Shown: positions 25,990 to 34,979, counted from the stretch's first letter. The stretch: 64,000 nt of DNA from CAZSXU01 sp964610505 (GCA_964610505.1 CAZSXU010000009.1:59297-123296), one strand, 5' to 3'. Notes: generated by a model from the sequence alone, not told the origin. A program made the numbers and translations.

Positions 25990-27120
25990 CTAGGACGCCT
26001 TTGCCGCCGACGTTTCTCTACCCGGAAGGGCGAGCTCGATGATCAACCTCTCGAGCAGCGCGTCCGGCGATTGCGTCGTCGATTTCAGCGCCAGATCCGT
26101 GCGGCCGATGAGGCCGACGCCCCGCCTGAGCTCGGCCAGCGAGAACTGGCGGGCCCGCCTCAACACAAGAAAGGCCACGTACGGATTCGCCCCAAGGAGA
26201 TGAAACCTGGGATTCCCGGACGGCGGCTCCACCTCCGACTTGAGGCGCGGCCAGATCGAGCGGCAAAACCGATCGAATCCGATGCGCTCGTTCCATCCGG
26301 CCCGCTCGACCACCCCGCCGAGCAGCTTGGCCTGCAGCAGAAAACGAACTTCCCGGCCGAGCATGCTCAGTATCATTAACGGCGTTGCGCCCTGAAACCT
26401 GAGCTCCCGAAGGAACCGAAGCCCGGCGCTCACCTCCCGGTCCCCCAGCGCGCCCGTGAGGTCGAAGATGACGTCCTCTTTGGACCTCGGAACCACCGAC
26501 TCCACATCCTCGGCGAGGATCTCTTTCCGCGGGGCGATCAGGAGGGACAGCTTTTCCAATTCGAGGTCAATCTGGCGCAGAGAATTCCCCGTTCGCGCCA
26601 GCAGGGTGTCCTCTGCCTGTGCGCCGAAGGACAGGCCGCGCCGGGACGCCTCCTCGACGACCCATCTCGCCAGATCGCGTCCCCGAAGAGCATCAAACCT
26701 CGCGACTCTCCCGATGGACACGAGCGTCTTGTAGAAACGGGTGCGTTTGTCGAAGGCCTGCCCTGCGGCCAGAACCAGGATGTTGCCGTCCGTCGTCCAG
26801 GACTCCGAACAACCCAAGAGCGCGGCCAGCTCCGCCTTCCCGCCGGGCGCCAAATGCTGCGCCTGGCGGACCGCCACGATCCGGCGAGTGGAGAACAGGG
26901 ACATCTCCAGCAGGCTCTCCAGGACCTCACCCAGGGGGGTGTCTCTCCCGTCCCGGAATTCCACCTCGCCGCCCGTCGCCTGCACAAGCGCTTCGACAAC
27001 GGCGTCCCGCGCACGATCAACCTGGAATCCCTCTTCCCCGTGAAGGGCGTAGATGGACGCCAACTCCCCCCGGCCGATCGATTCGAGTATCCCCTGCACA
27101 CCGGGGTCCACGGCGCTCAC
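25990..27120 (-). CDS. holA: DNA polymerase III delta subunit
   Basis: Clamp-loader wrench that opens the beta clamp. 376 residues with the diverged AAA+ fold: IYALHGEEGFQVDRARDAV at the start, LFSTRRIVAVRQAQHL, then RQIDLELEKLSLL and the C-terminal collar domain (VIFDLTGALGDREV, GATPLMILSMLGREVRFLLQAKLL). GTG start with GGAGG eight bases upstream. It lies 19 bp before holB; having both clamp-loader subunits adjacent is less common than their usual dispersal. Confidence 0.92.
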   Translation of the reverse strand: MSAVDPGVQGILESIGRGELASIYALHGEEGFQVDRARDAVVEALVQATGGEVEFRDGRDTPLGEVLESLLEMSLFSTRRIVAVRQAQHLAPGGKAELAALLGCSESWTTDGNILVLAAGQAFDKRTRFYKTLVSIGRVARFDALRGRDLARWVVEEASRRGLSFGAQAEDTLLARTGNSLRQIDLELEKLSLLIAPRKEILAEDVESVVPRSKEDVIFDLTGALGDREVSAGLRFLRELRFQGATPLMILSMLGREVRFLLQAKLLGGVVERAGWNERIGFDRFCRSIWPRLKSEVEPPSGNPRFHLLGANPYVAFLVLRRARQFSLAELRRGVGLIGRTDLALKSTTQSPDALLERLIIELALPGRETSAAKAS

Positions 27121-27151
27121 ACCGTCTTCCTCCTCCGGGCGGATTTCGCCG

Positions 27152-27757
27152 CTAGATTTCCTCGGAAATACGCTCCCGGACCTCGGGAGGCAGTTCTTCC
27201 AGCCGCCGTTGCCCCTCCTCGAGCCTCTTCTCCATCTCTTCGAAGTCCTTCCGCCGTTTCTCGATCATGTCGCGAATATCTTCAGGAAAAACGCCGTCCA
27301 GGAGATCGGCAATCTCGTTGCCGTAGGGTGCCAGCGCCGAATCGCGCACCCAATCGTTCTGCTCCATTCCGGCAAGACCCAACACGAGGAAGAGAGCGCC
27401 GACGACCAGGGCCGCTCCGGCCAGCCCCAGGATTGCGCCTCCCAACCGGTCCACCCACCCCAATCCCAGAAGATGAATGGCCCTGGACAACAACCGTCCG
27501 AGGAATCCCATGAGAATCAGGACGACGACAAACGCGATGATGAACGAAGCCACCGCCGCAAGCGCCGGATTCCGCGTGAGCGGCGTGAGCGCCTGCGTCC
27601 CCAGGCCCGTGGAGAGACAGGCCAGGACAACGGCCGCGGCCACCGAGAGAACCGCAAACACCAGCCGGACCAGGCCTTTCCACAAACCCGCAACCACGAG
27701 AAAACAAACCACGCCCAGGATCACCCAGTCCAGACCGTTGAACACTCCGCTCATCAT
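27152..27757 (-). CDS. CvpA-family membrane protein
   Basis: 201 residues. Four hydrophobic segments (about 6-25, 27-47, 60-85, 95-120) with the CvpA pattern: LDWVILGVVCFLVVAGLWKGLVRLVF, then GRLLSRAIHLLGLGWVDRLGGAILGLAGAA. A charged coiled C-terminus follows. CvpA proteins are linked to envelope stress and colicin V export in E. coli; the role here is unknown. ATG at 27757 or 27754, both served by AGGAG; the frame is open to 27832 but overlaps the amidase end. Between the amidase gene and holA. Confidence 0.85.
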   Translation of the reverse strand: MMSGVFNGLDWVILGVVCFLVVAGLWKGLVRLVFAVLSVAAAVVLACLSTGLGTQALTPLTRNPALAAVASFIIAFVVVLILMGFLGRLLSRAIHLLGLGWVDRLGGAILGLAGAALVVGALFLVLGLAGMEQNDWVRDSALAPYGNEIADLLDGVFPEDIRDMIEKRRKDFEEMEKRLEEGQRRLEELPPEVRERISEEI

Positions 27758-27828
27758 CCCGCTCCTGATACCGACCGATGGTCCTTCGAGGTCTCGAGCC
27801 GGGCCTCTCTCGGGCGCCCGACGTTCGA

Positions 27829-29118
27829 TCACTGGATCCTGAGCTTCTGCCCCACGAGGATCCTGTCTGAATCTCCGAGATCGTTGAGTCTCCGGAGATC
27901 TTGCACGGTGACGCCGTGGGCGCGCGCAATCCGCCAGAGGTTCTCCCCGCGGGCAACCACGTGCACGGCCGTACCGCCGGGCGGGAACCGATCGAAGTAT
28001 CGCCGAATGGAGGCAACCAGAGCCGCCGCCAGAGCTTTCTGGTGAGACGTCTTGCAGAGATTCCGCCGATCCGTCGAGTTCGAGAGGAATCCCAGCTCCA
28101 CCAGCACGGCCGGCATCTCGATGGTCTTGAGCACCGCAAAGCGAGCCTGCTTGACCTTCCGGATTCGAGTCAGATTCGACCGCTTGAGCTCGTCATGGAC
28201 GAGTTCCGCCAGCGCGGAGCTCTTCCTGAGCGCATCCTCGCGGTTCAGGTCGAAGAGGATCGCCTCGATGTCGCCCCTCGCGTCGGCCGACACTCCTCCC
28301 ACGAGGTCCGCTTCGTTCTCCGCCTCCGCAAGGGCCTTGGCCGCCGCATCCGACGCGCCCTTCATCGAGAGGAAAAAGACCTCCGCCCCGCGGGCCTTGC
28401 TGGCGGGCGCCGCGTTGGCGTGCACGCTCATGAAGAGATCCGCCTCCAGCTGCCGTGCGACTTGCTGCCGTTTGGCAAGAGAGACCGAGTAGTCCCCCTT
28501 GCGCGTGAGGAACACTTCGAGGTGGGAATCCTTCTCCAGCAGCTTGACCATCTCCTGACAGACCTGGAAGACGACGTTCTTCTCGTAGACCTTCCCGGAG
28601 GCAACGGCGCCGGGATCTTCCCCCCCGTGGCCGGGATCGATCACGACGATGGCCTTGTTCTTTCTCTTGAGCTCGGTCACTCGTTTCCTGACGGCCGCCC
28701 TCTCCGCTTCCGACACCTCCCGCAAGATGTCAATGACGATCCGGTCCTTCTTGCCTTTCACCTTCTTGAGAGCGAAGGTCTTGTAGGCGGGTACACGCGG
28801 AAGATCCACCACGATTTGGGCCGTCCCCGACCGCAGTGCGTTGGTCCGAATCCGATCGATCAGCCCGTCGTTCACCTTGATTCGGCGGGCTTTGTTGACG
28901 AAGACCGTGCCGGGAATCTCTATGACGACGCGGTGAGGATCGGTGAGCGTCCGATGGGTGAAGGTGGAGGGCCTGGTGAGATCGATGACGATTCGAGTGT
29001 GGTCCGGCGCGGTCCAGTATCGAATCCCGACGACCTCCGTGGCGGCGAACGCCTCCCCGGCGATCCCAGCGATCCCCGCGCCCAGGATGATCAGGATGGT
29101 CAGCAGACATCGCGCCAC
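27829..29118 (-). CDS. N-acetylmuramoyl-L-alanine amidase with AMIN and LysM domains
   Basis: Periplasmic cell-wall amidase of the AmiC type. 429 residues: signal peptide (LLTILIILGAGIAGIAGEAFA), AMIN domain (about 30-135) for envelope targeting, zinc-dependent Amidase_3 domain (about 155-375) with VVIDPGHGGEDPGA, the catalytic Glu region GKVYEKNVVF, SVHANAAP and VLVELGFLSN, and a C-terminal LysM (about 385-428, VARGENLWRIARAHGVTVQDLRRLN) for peptidoglycan binding. GTG start. Heads a run with cvpA, holA, holB and the YbbR gene. Confidence 0.94.
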   Translation of the reverse strand: MARCLLTILIILGAGIAGIAGEAFAATEVVGIRYWTAPDHTRIVIDLTRPSTFTHRTLTDPHRVVIEIPGTVFVNKARRIKVNDGLIDRIRTNALRSGTAQIVVDLPRVPAYKTFALKKVKGKKDRIVIDILREVSEAERAAVRKRVTELKRKNKAIVVIDPGHGGEDPGAVASGKVYEKNVVFQVCQEMVKLLEKDSHLEVFLTRKGDYSVSLAKRQQVARQLEADLFMSVHANAAPASKARGAEVFFLSMKGASDAAAKALAEAENEADLVGGVSADARGDIEAILFDLNREDALRKSSALAELVHDELKRSNLTRIRKVKQARFAVLKTIEMPAVLVELGFLSNSTDRRNLCKTSHQKALAAALVASIRRYFDRFPPGGTAVHVVARGENLWRIARAHGVTVQDLRRLNDLGDSDRILVGQKLRIQ

Positions 29119-29435
29119 AACGCTTCCCGCCCCCCCGCGACCCGGGCTGCACCTCGATCTCCGCTCCTACGAGACCGGTTACGCCGCGAGGCGCGCGCAA
29201 ACCCGAATCACGGATCTTCGCAATAAAAAGAGGTAACCCATTGACAGGCTACCCGGATCCACGTTCTTGTCAAGCTGGGAATCGGCCGACAATTCACTTC
29301 AGGGTTCTTATCAAGATGGGAAGAGGTTCACTGCTGACGTCACGGAACGACGCGAGCAGAAGGAATCAGTGGGGCTGTTGACGAAACCGTCTTGACGGGC
29401 CGCGTCCTCCGGAGCGAGGGGATGTTCCGCGGCCA
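29119..29435. other. Regulatory intergenic region upstream of the amidase gene
   Basis: 317 bases between the M23 peptidase end and the amidase start, both minus strand. No gene was seen. It contains two direct repeats (29263-29281 and 29304-29322) that carry TTGACA/TTGATA on the minus strand. Confidence 0.55.
29263..29322. repeat. Pair of 19-bp direct repeats, possible operator
   Basis: GTTCTTGTCAAGCTGGGAA (29263-29281) and GTTCTTATCAAGATGGGAA (29304-29322): 17 of 19 bases identical, 41 bases apart, close to four helical turns. On the minus strand each contains a -35-like TTGACA/TTGATA. Probably regulatory for the amidase operon. Confidence 0.6.
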
Positions 29436-30365
29436 TCAGTCTACAATGCGATCCGCGGACAGGACGAAGTTCAGAGGGTTCACGGCCTTGCCGTCGAGCT
29501 GCACCTCATAGTGGAGATGCGGGCCGGTGGAGCGGCCGGAATTCCCCACCCGGGCGATCACGTCGCCCCGCTTCACTCTCTGCCCTTTCTTGACGAGGTT
29601 CTCCTGGTTATGCCCGTAGCAGGTCCTGTATCCGTTTCCGTGGTCGATCACGACGATGCGGCCGAAACTGATCTCTTCTTTTGATTTGATCACGATCCCG
29701 TCGGCCGTCGCGTGCACGGGCTCCCCCGCCCAGGTGCAGTAGTCCACGCCCCAGTGCATTGCGATCTTCCCCGTAAACGGATCCGGTCGGCGCCCGAACC
29801 CCGACGAAATGTAGCCGGAATCCACGGGACGAATCGAGGGGAGGCAAGCCCACTTCTCGCGGTTTGCGGCAATCGTTTCCTCGATCTCGGCGAAGCTCTC
29901 CTTCTGAAGATGCGTTTGTCGGAGAAGCTGGTTGACCTGCCCGCTCACGGAAGTCAGCCGGATCTTCTCCCCTTCGCTGAGCACGCGCGTATAGTCCGGA
30001 AGGTAGCCTTGCGAACCCCCGATACCCATCATCCGGACCTCTTTCGGAATGGGCTCGAGATCGGCCGCCAGCCGAAGGTGCTCTTCGATGACCACGTGCT
30101 CGGCCAGCTGCTCCTGTTGCTGAAGAAGTGAAGTGCGGAGGTCGTCCAATTCCTCGTTCAGAATCCGGTTGCGGTCCTCCAGCCTGGCGAGGCGAGCCCC
30201 GTCGATCTTTCCGCTGGCGTAGCTGGCGGCCAAGAAAACCGAGAATGCCACAAACCCGACCAGAATCACCCCCAGAACCCCAAGGGTCCGCCGTTTGAAT
30301 CGAAGGGTAGACACGTTCGCCGCAGGCTGGGAGATGATCATCAGAGTCACGAATTTGCCGGCCAC
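29436..30365 (-). CDS. M23-family (LytM) metallopeptidase
   Basis: Cell-wall endopeptidase or amidase activator. 309 residues from GTG at 30365. An N-terminal membrane anchor (about 28-50), a coiled coil (about 55-100, RLEDRNRILNEELDDLRTSL) and the LytM domain (about 190-300) with zinc motifs HWGVDY and HLHYE plus HGNGYRTCYGH, so it looks catalytically intact. AAAGGAG lies upstream of the GTG; the longer frame to 30398 lacks a site. It has its own promoter and precedes the amidase gene, fitting a shared role in cell-wall remodelling. Confidence 0.92.
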   Translation of the reverse strand: MAGKFVTLMIISQPAANVSTLRFKRRTLGVLGVILVGFVAFSVFLAASYASGKIDGARLARLEDRNRILNEELDDLRTSLLQQQEQLAEHVVIEEHLRLAADLEPIPKEVRMMGIGGSQGYLPDYTRVLSEGEKIRLTSVSGQVNQLLRQTHLQKESFAEIEETIAANREKWACLPSIRPVDSGYISSGFGRRPDPFTGKIAMHWGVDYCTWAGEPVHATADGIVIKSKEEISFGRIVVIDHGNGYRTCYGHNQENLVKKGQRVKRGDVIARVGNSGRSTGPHLHYEVQLDGKAVNPLNFVLSADRIVD

Positions 30366-30439
30366 GGGATCTCTCCTTTGGAGAGGTATTCTCAACACCC
30401 GAATAACAGGGGCGCATCACTCCGCCCAAATCGCCGGTC

Positions 30440-30468
30440 AAACTACCGCACTGTGAGGTTTGTGTCAA
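30440..30468 (-). promoter_or_regulatory. Sigma-70-type promoter for the M23 peptidase gene
   Basis: Minus strand TTGACA (30468-30463), 17-base spacer, TAGTTT (30445-30440). Leader of about 65 bases to the GTG. Confidence 0.65.
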
Positions 30469-30658
30469 CGGTTTTTTTGGATTGCGCGAACTCGAATTAG
30501 CGGGATTTGAGATTCGAAGGACCGATAGAGATTCCGGCGCGCACCCAGGGAGAGGGCTGAATCGTAACTCGCCCCCAGGGATTGCGGTATGCGGGTGTCC
30601 GAGCCCGCCGAGTTCCCGAGAGCCAGCCCATGCACGATCTCCAACCGTCCCCGCCGCG

Positions 30659-31327
30659 TCACCCGAGCGATTCACCGGCCGAAGTCACCGACCTTCGCCC
30701 GAGGCGGATCACAAACACTCCGAAGGCTACGATCCCGAGCACCATCCCGGCCCCATAGAGGGGCCAGTGGAAGGCCCCGGGCGATCGCGTCTCCAGCACA
30801 ACCCTGAAATCCCAGACGAAGCTCGTGATCACAACGAGCCCGGCCAGAATCTCCAGGATCCAGACCCACCGGGGAATGACGACCGGAACCCCTCTGGCCC
30901 GGAACCTCAGGAGAATCGAGGACCCCACCACGAGCCCCACCGCAACAAGCACGGGCGCCAGAACCGGGCCCAACCAGGGCAGCGGAAGGAGGAACAGAAT
31001 GTCCCACGTAAGGAGAGATTCCGGCCAGTTGAGACACACCTTCAGCCAGACATAGTAGAAGATGTCCCAGACACCGAAGAGGAAACAGAAGTGGAGAAAC
31101 GATTCCAGCCGGTCCCGACTCGCCAGGACGGCGATCCCGACCAGCATCAGGACCGTAGCCAGCTCCCGGCCCAGTTCGATCACCGCAATCCTCATCGGCG
31201 CCAGAACGATCGGGAACTGGAAGCCGTCCGGAAAGTAGAGCTCCCTCAAGTACACGACCACGGCGGATTCCAGGTAGGCCATGGCGATCGCAAAGACGGT
31301 CAGCCAGAGGGTTCGCTTCATGTCCAT
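30659..31327 (-). CDS. Multi-pass membrane protein of unknown function
   Basis: 222 residues with about six hydrophobic segments (8-25, 42-65, 70-95, 105-135, 140-165, 190-212). Distinctive motifs: MAYLESAVVVYLRELY near the start, then FGVWDIFYYVWLKVCLNWPESLLTWDILFLLP in the middle. I do not recognise a named family. ATG at 31327 has GGGGAA seven bases upstream; the frame is open to 31462 but runs through a palindromic element, so the upstream part is rejected. Only a few bases separate its start from that element. Confidence 0.75.
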   Translation of the reverse strand: MDMKRTLWLTVFAIAMAYLESAVVVYLRELYFPDGFQFPIVLAPMRIAVIELGRELATVLMLVGIAVLASRDRLESFLHFCFLFGVWDIFYYVWLKVCLNWPESLLTWDILFLLPLPWLGPVLAPVLVAVGLVVGSSILLRFRARGVPVVIPRWVWILEILAGLVVITSFVWDFRVVLETRSPGAFHWPLYGAGMVLGIVAFGVFVIRLGRRSVTSAGESLG

Positions 31328-31350
31328 TGAAGATTCCCCGTGAGCCCCCC

Positions 31351-31486
31351 TATGGGGACTGTTGAAAAAGGGCCGTCGGGCGGACAGGACCCGCCGTTCG
31401 CCCTGAGCGGCTGCCTGCCTCGGCCCGCAGCCGCTCAGGGCGAACGGCGGGTCTTCCGGCAATTGCGGTCATTCAACAGCCCTATG
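31351..31486. mobile_element. MITE-like palindromic element, about 135 bp
   Basis: Outer inverted ends CTGTTGAA (31359-31366) and TTCAACAG (31472-31479), extended imperfectly by GGG/CCC and ATA-type bases. An inner 27-base perfect inverted repeat (31388-31414 / 31427-31453) has a 12-base loop and contains CGTTCGCCCTGAGC. No transposase. Non-autonomous element or REP-type repeat, inferred from structure. Confidence 0.6.
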
Positions 31487-32399
31487 CCATGCGAATGCCA
31501 TCCAGTCGCCGAAGGCCTTCACGCGCGGCCGTTTCGATCGCGTCGTTGAATTCCTGCGGTGTGATCCTCCGCCTGAGCGGCGGATCGTCCAACGCCAGAT
31601 GGCAGGGATGGTATTGCTCCATCACGTTGACGTAGGTGTTCGGCGAGATGTCAAGAGCAAGAAAACGCATCGCGGCCCGAATGCCGTTCAGGTCTCCGGG
31701 CATCACCAGATGACGGACCAGGAGTCCGCGCTCGGCGATCCCGTCCGAACCGATCACCAGATCCCCCACCTGCCGGTGCATGTCCCGAATGGCGGCCCGA
31801 GCTCTCTCGGGATAGTCGGGCGCTTTCATGAGACGATCCGATACCTTCCCGTCCATGAACTTGAGATCCGGCATGTAGATGTCTACGATACCGTCCAGGA
31901 GACGCAGGGTTTCCGGGGAATCGTAGCCCCCGCTGTTGTAGACCAGGGGAACTCGAAGCCCCCGAGGAATCGCGAGCAGCAGGGCGGCCAGAATCTGCGG
32001 AACGACGTGGGACGGGGTCACGAGATTGACGTTGTGGCATCCGACGGCCTGAAGACCCACCATGAGATCGGCCAGTTCCGCGGCGGCCGTCTCTTCCCCC
32101 GCGCCCCCGTGGCTGATGTCGGCGTTCTGGCAGAAGCTGCAGAGAAGATTGCACCGGGCAAAGAAGATCGTGCCCGAACCCCGGCGGCCGACGAGCGGAG
32201 CCTCCTCTCCAAAGTGTGGATTGGCCGAGGAGACGAGGGCCCGGGCGCCGGTCCGGCAGAACCCGAGCGCCCCGTCGAGCCGATCGACCCCGCAGTTCCT
32301 GGGGCAAAGACGACAGTTCGCCAGACGGCCTTCCGCCTCGGCCGCCCGCTCCTTCAATCGACCGTCCCGGTACACCTGAACGTAGGACGCTTCCGCCAT
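31482..32399 (-). CDS. Radical SAM protein, PflX (COG1313) type
   Basis: 305 residues. The radical-SAM cluster motif CNLLCSFC (Cys83, 87, 90) follows an N-terminal cysteine set (Cys29, 32, 36, 48 in CRLCPRNCGVDR ... GFC) that marks the PflX group, distant relatives of pyruvate formate-lyase activase. Also GCHNVNLVTPSHV, VYNSGGYDSPETL and IYMPDLKFMD. The substrate is unknown and no glycyl-radical enzyme is nearby. ATG at 32399 with GGGGGA upstream; the frame extends to 32747 but runs into the sigma-factor gene. Confidence 0.88.
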   Translation of the reverse strand: MAEASYVQVYRDGRLKERAAEAEGRLANCRLCPRNCGVDRLDGALGFCRTGARALVSSANPHFGEEAPLVGRRGSGTIFFARCNLLCSFCQNADISHGGAGEETAAAELADLMVGLQAVGCHNVNLVTPSHVVPQILAALLLAIPRGLRVPLVYNSGGYDSPETLRLLDGIVDIYMPDLKFMDGKVSDRLMKAPDYPERARAAIRDMHRQVGDLVIGSDGIAERGLLVRHLVMPGDLNGIRAAMRFLALDISPNTYVNVMEQYHPCHLALDDPPLRRRITPQEFNDAIETAAREGLRRLDGIRMA

Positions 32400-32572
32400 C
32401 GTCCGATCCCCCACCGATTCGGGGGCTACCATATCGCAAACCCGCGGGGGAAGTAAAGCCGGTTGGAGCTCGGGCCGCCGAGGACCCGGGACGGAAGAGG
32501 GAACCCGAGAGCGCGGGATGTCCGTCCGAGGATCGAAAGTCGAGAGCGAATGCCACCGGGAGAAGTCCAGAC

Positions 32573-32606
32573 GAAGGGGGAAACGCATTCGCGTTTCCCC
32601 CTCTTC
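32573..32606 (-). terminator. Hairpin terminator after the sigma factor gene
   Basis: Perfect 11-base arms GGGGGAAACGC (32576-32586) and GCGTTTCCCCC (32591-32601) around ATTC, flanked by further pairing CGAA/TTCG. On the minus strand it is followed by TTCGTCT, a poor T-tract. Confidence 0.65.
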
Positions 32607-32625
32607 GAATCTCTGTTCGGTGTTT

Positions 32626-33486
32626 CTAGTTGAGATACGCCTGCAGCACCTTCGATCTCGAGCTGTGGCGCAGCTTGCGCATCGCCTTGCCTTTGATCTG
32701 CCGCACGCGCTCGCGAGTGAGACCCATGGATTTCCCGATCTCCTCAAGGGTGGCGCCGCTCCCGCCGTCGTACAGGCCGAAGTACTGGCACAGCACGTCG
32801 GATTCCTTCGGCGTCAGCGTCGCCAGAACCTCCATCAGATCCCTCTTCAGGCGGTCGTCAAAGAACGAGTTCTCCGGCGAGACGCCCTCTTCGTCGGCGA
32901 TGAAATCCGAGAGGGGCAGATCTTCGGCCCCGTCGAGAGGCGCATCCAGTGAGAGCACGCCCCGGGACCGGGAGAGGCTCTCGTGGATTTGCTCGGGGTC
33001 CACCGACATCGAGTCGGCGATCTCATCCACCGTCGGCTCCCGTCCGAGCACTCCCGCCAGCTCATTGGACGCCCGCTGGATTCGATCCTGCCTCACGGTT
33101 CGGCTCGTCGGCACGCGCACCACCGATCCCTGCTCCGCGATGGCCTGAAGAATCCGCTGCCGGATCCACCAGACCGCATAGGAGATAAACCGGAACCCTC
33201 GCTTCTCATCGAAACGCTCCGCAGCCTTGATCAGTCCCAGGTTCCCTTCGTTGATCAGGTCTCCCAGAGTTATGCCGCGATGGGCGTACTGTTTGGCGAT
33301 GCTCACCACGAACTTGAGGTTCGCGGTGGTCAGTTTCTCCATCGCCTCCTGATCCCCCCGGCGAATCCGAACGGCCAGCTCCGCCTCTTCCTTGGAACTG
33401 AGGGGACTCGTATCCCCGATATCATTCAGATACATACCGATTGCGCGAGCATCGTCCAGGGACGAAAAGTCTCTTGCGGCCTTCAT
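32626..33486 (-). CDS. RNA polymerase sigma-70 family factor (primary-like, group 2)
   Basis: 286 residues with regions 1.2 (ARAIGMYLNDIGD), 2 (TTANLKFVVSIAKQYAHRG, INEGNLGLIKAAERFDEKRGFRFISYAVWWIRQ), 3 (RVPTSRTVRQDRI, GREPTVDEIADSM) and 4 (GATLEEIGKSMGLTRERVRQIKGKAMRKLR). It lacks the long N-terminal region of RpoD, so it is an RpoS/SigA-like factor; whether it is the housekeeping sigma cannot be told here. The ATG at 33486 overlaps the htrA stop (ATGA), so the two are translationally coupled. GGAGAGG lies eight bases upstream. Confidence 0.92.
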   Translation of the reverse strand: MKAARDFSSLDDARAIGMYLNDIGDTSPLSSKEEAELAVRIRRGDQEAMEKLTTANLKFVVSIAKQYAHRGITLGDLINEGNLGLIKAAERFDEKRGFRFISYAVWWIRQRILQAIAEQGSVVRVPTSRTVRQDRIQRASNELAGVLGREPTVDEIADSMSVDPEQIHESLSRSRGVLSLDAPLDGAEDLPLSDFIADEEGVSPENSFFDDRLKRDLMEVLATLTPKESDVLCQYFGLYDGGSGATLEEIGKSMGLTRERVRQIKGKAMRKLRHSSRSKVLQAYLN

Positions 33487-34979
33487 CGCACCCACCTCTC
33501 CTCACCATTCTCCGGCTTCACAGCCAGGAAGGTCGTGTAGTCCCCCCGCTTGACGAGAAACACGACGGCCTTCTTATGGTCCTTCAAGCCATCCAACGCA
33601 TCCCGATAATCATCGAGATCCCTGATTTCATCTTCGCCCAGCTTCACGATGATGTCGCCGGGCCGGAACCCCGCATCGTCCGCCGGGCTGCCTTCCTCGA
33701 CGTCAACGATCAAGGCGCCCTCTTCTTCGGTGTCGATTCCCAGACGCTGGGCGTCGGCGCCCCGCACATCGCCGACTTCCAGCCCCAGCCAGCGCTCCGG
33801 TTCCGGGGGCGTCGCCTGGGCCACCCGAGCATCGGGTCGTTCGATCAGGGCCAGATCCATGGTTCTCTCCCGGCCGTCCCTGAGCACCTTGAGATCCACC
33901 TCTTCTCCCACGGGGCTGTCCGCAACCAGCCACCGGAACTTGTTCACGTCGGACACGCGGACCCCGTCGTACTCCACAATCACGTCGCCCACCCGGAGCC
34001 CGGCCTTTTCGGCGGGCGAATCTTCCACGACCTGTCCCACCAGGATCCCCTCCACACCCTCAATGCCCTTGCCCTCCGCCAATTCGGGTGTCAGATCCTG
34101 GGGATAGATCCCCATGTAGCCGCGAACCACTTTGCCCTTGTCGATCAGCTGTTCGGCGATGCGCTTGGCCAGATTGATGGGAATGGCGAAACCGATCCCC
34201 TGTCCCGAGGCATTGATCGCCGCGTTCATTCCAATGACCTCGCCGTTCAAGTTGACGAGCGGGCCCCCGCTGTTCCCGAAATTGATAGACGCATCCGTTT
34301 GGATGAAATCCTGATAGGCGGGACCCCCGCCCTGAATCGCAAGGTTGCTGCGCCCCTTGGCGCTGACCACGCCCGCCGTGACGGTTCCCTCCAACTGCCC
34401 GAAGGGGTTTCCGAAAGCCAGCACCCAGTCCCCCACGCGCATGTTGTCCGAATCTCCCATCCGCACGGCCGAGAGCGGCTCATCCGCTTCCACACGAATC
34501 ACGGCGACGTCGGTACTCGGATCCACCCCGATCACCTCGGCGACGTACACCTTGCCCTCCGGTGTCTTGACTTCCACCTTCTCGGCGTCCTGGACGACGT
34601 GGTTGTTGGTCAGGATGTATCCGTCATCCGTAAGAACGAATCCCGAGCCGAACCCGGGGACCGGGTGTCTCTCCGACGGCATGTCGGGGAACATATCACG
34701 AAAGATGTTGCCGAACGGTCCATCCATATGGAAAGGAGAGACGTCGACCGTTCTCCGGGTGTCCACCCGCACCACGGCCGGTGCCACGACCTCTACGACG
34801 TCGACGAATAGCGACGGGAAGTTCCTCGAGTGCGCCTGTTCAAGAACATGACCCTCACGGGCCTCGGACCGGGCGAACCCATCCAGACTCGCCGTAATGC
34901 CGATGCCAACCACGACGCCGGCGGCGATGAATGCCCCGGCCCACATCATGCGATTTGCGGAGAATCCAAGCCTGGCCAT
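33483..34979 (-). CDS. Periplasmic serine protease HtrA/DegP (Do family)
   Basis: 498 residues: membrane anchor or signal (12-30), trypsin-like domain with catalytic His127 (TNNHVV), Asp157 (STDVAVI) and Ser237 (GNSGGP), then two PDZ domains (about 285-375 and 400-490, with RVGDVIVEYDG and RPGDIIVKLGEDEI). Degrades or refolds damaged envelope proteins. It precedes and overlaps a sigma-70 factor gene, an uncommon partner. Upstream lies a palindrome CAACAA-GT-TTGTTG. Intact and of normal length. Confidence 0.94.
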   Translation of the reverse strand: MARLGFSANRMMWAGAFIAAGVVVGIGITASLDGFARSEAREGHVLEQAHSRNFPSLFVDVVEVVAPAVVRVDTRRTVDVSPFHMDGPFGNIFRDMFPDMPSERHPVPGFGSGFVLTDDGYILTNNHVVQDAEKVEVKTPEGKVYVAEVIGVDPSTDVAVIRVEADEPLSAVRMGDSDNMRVGDWVLAFGNPFGQLEGTVTAGVVSAKGRSNLAIQGGGPAYQDFIQTDASINFGNSGGPLVNLNGEVIGMNAAINASGQGIGFAIPINLAKRIAEQLIDKGKVVRGYMGIYPQDLTPELAEGKGIEGVEGILVGQVVEDSPAEKAGLRVGDVIVEYDGVRVSDVNKFRWLVADSPVGEEVDLKVLRDGRERTMDLALIERPDARVAQATPPEPERWLGLEVGDVRGADAQRLGIDTEEEGALIVDVEEGSPADDAGFRPGDIIVKLGEDEIRDLDDYRDALDGLKDHKKAVVFLVKRGDYTTFLAVKPENGEERWVR

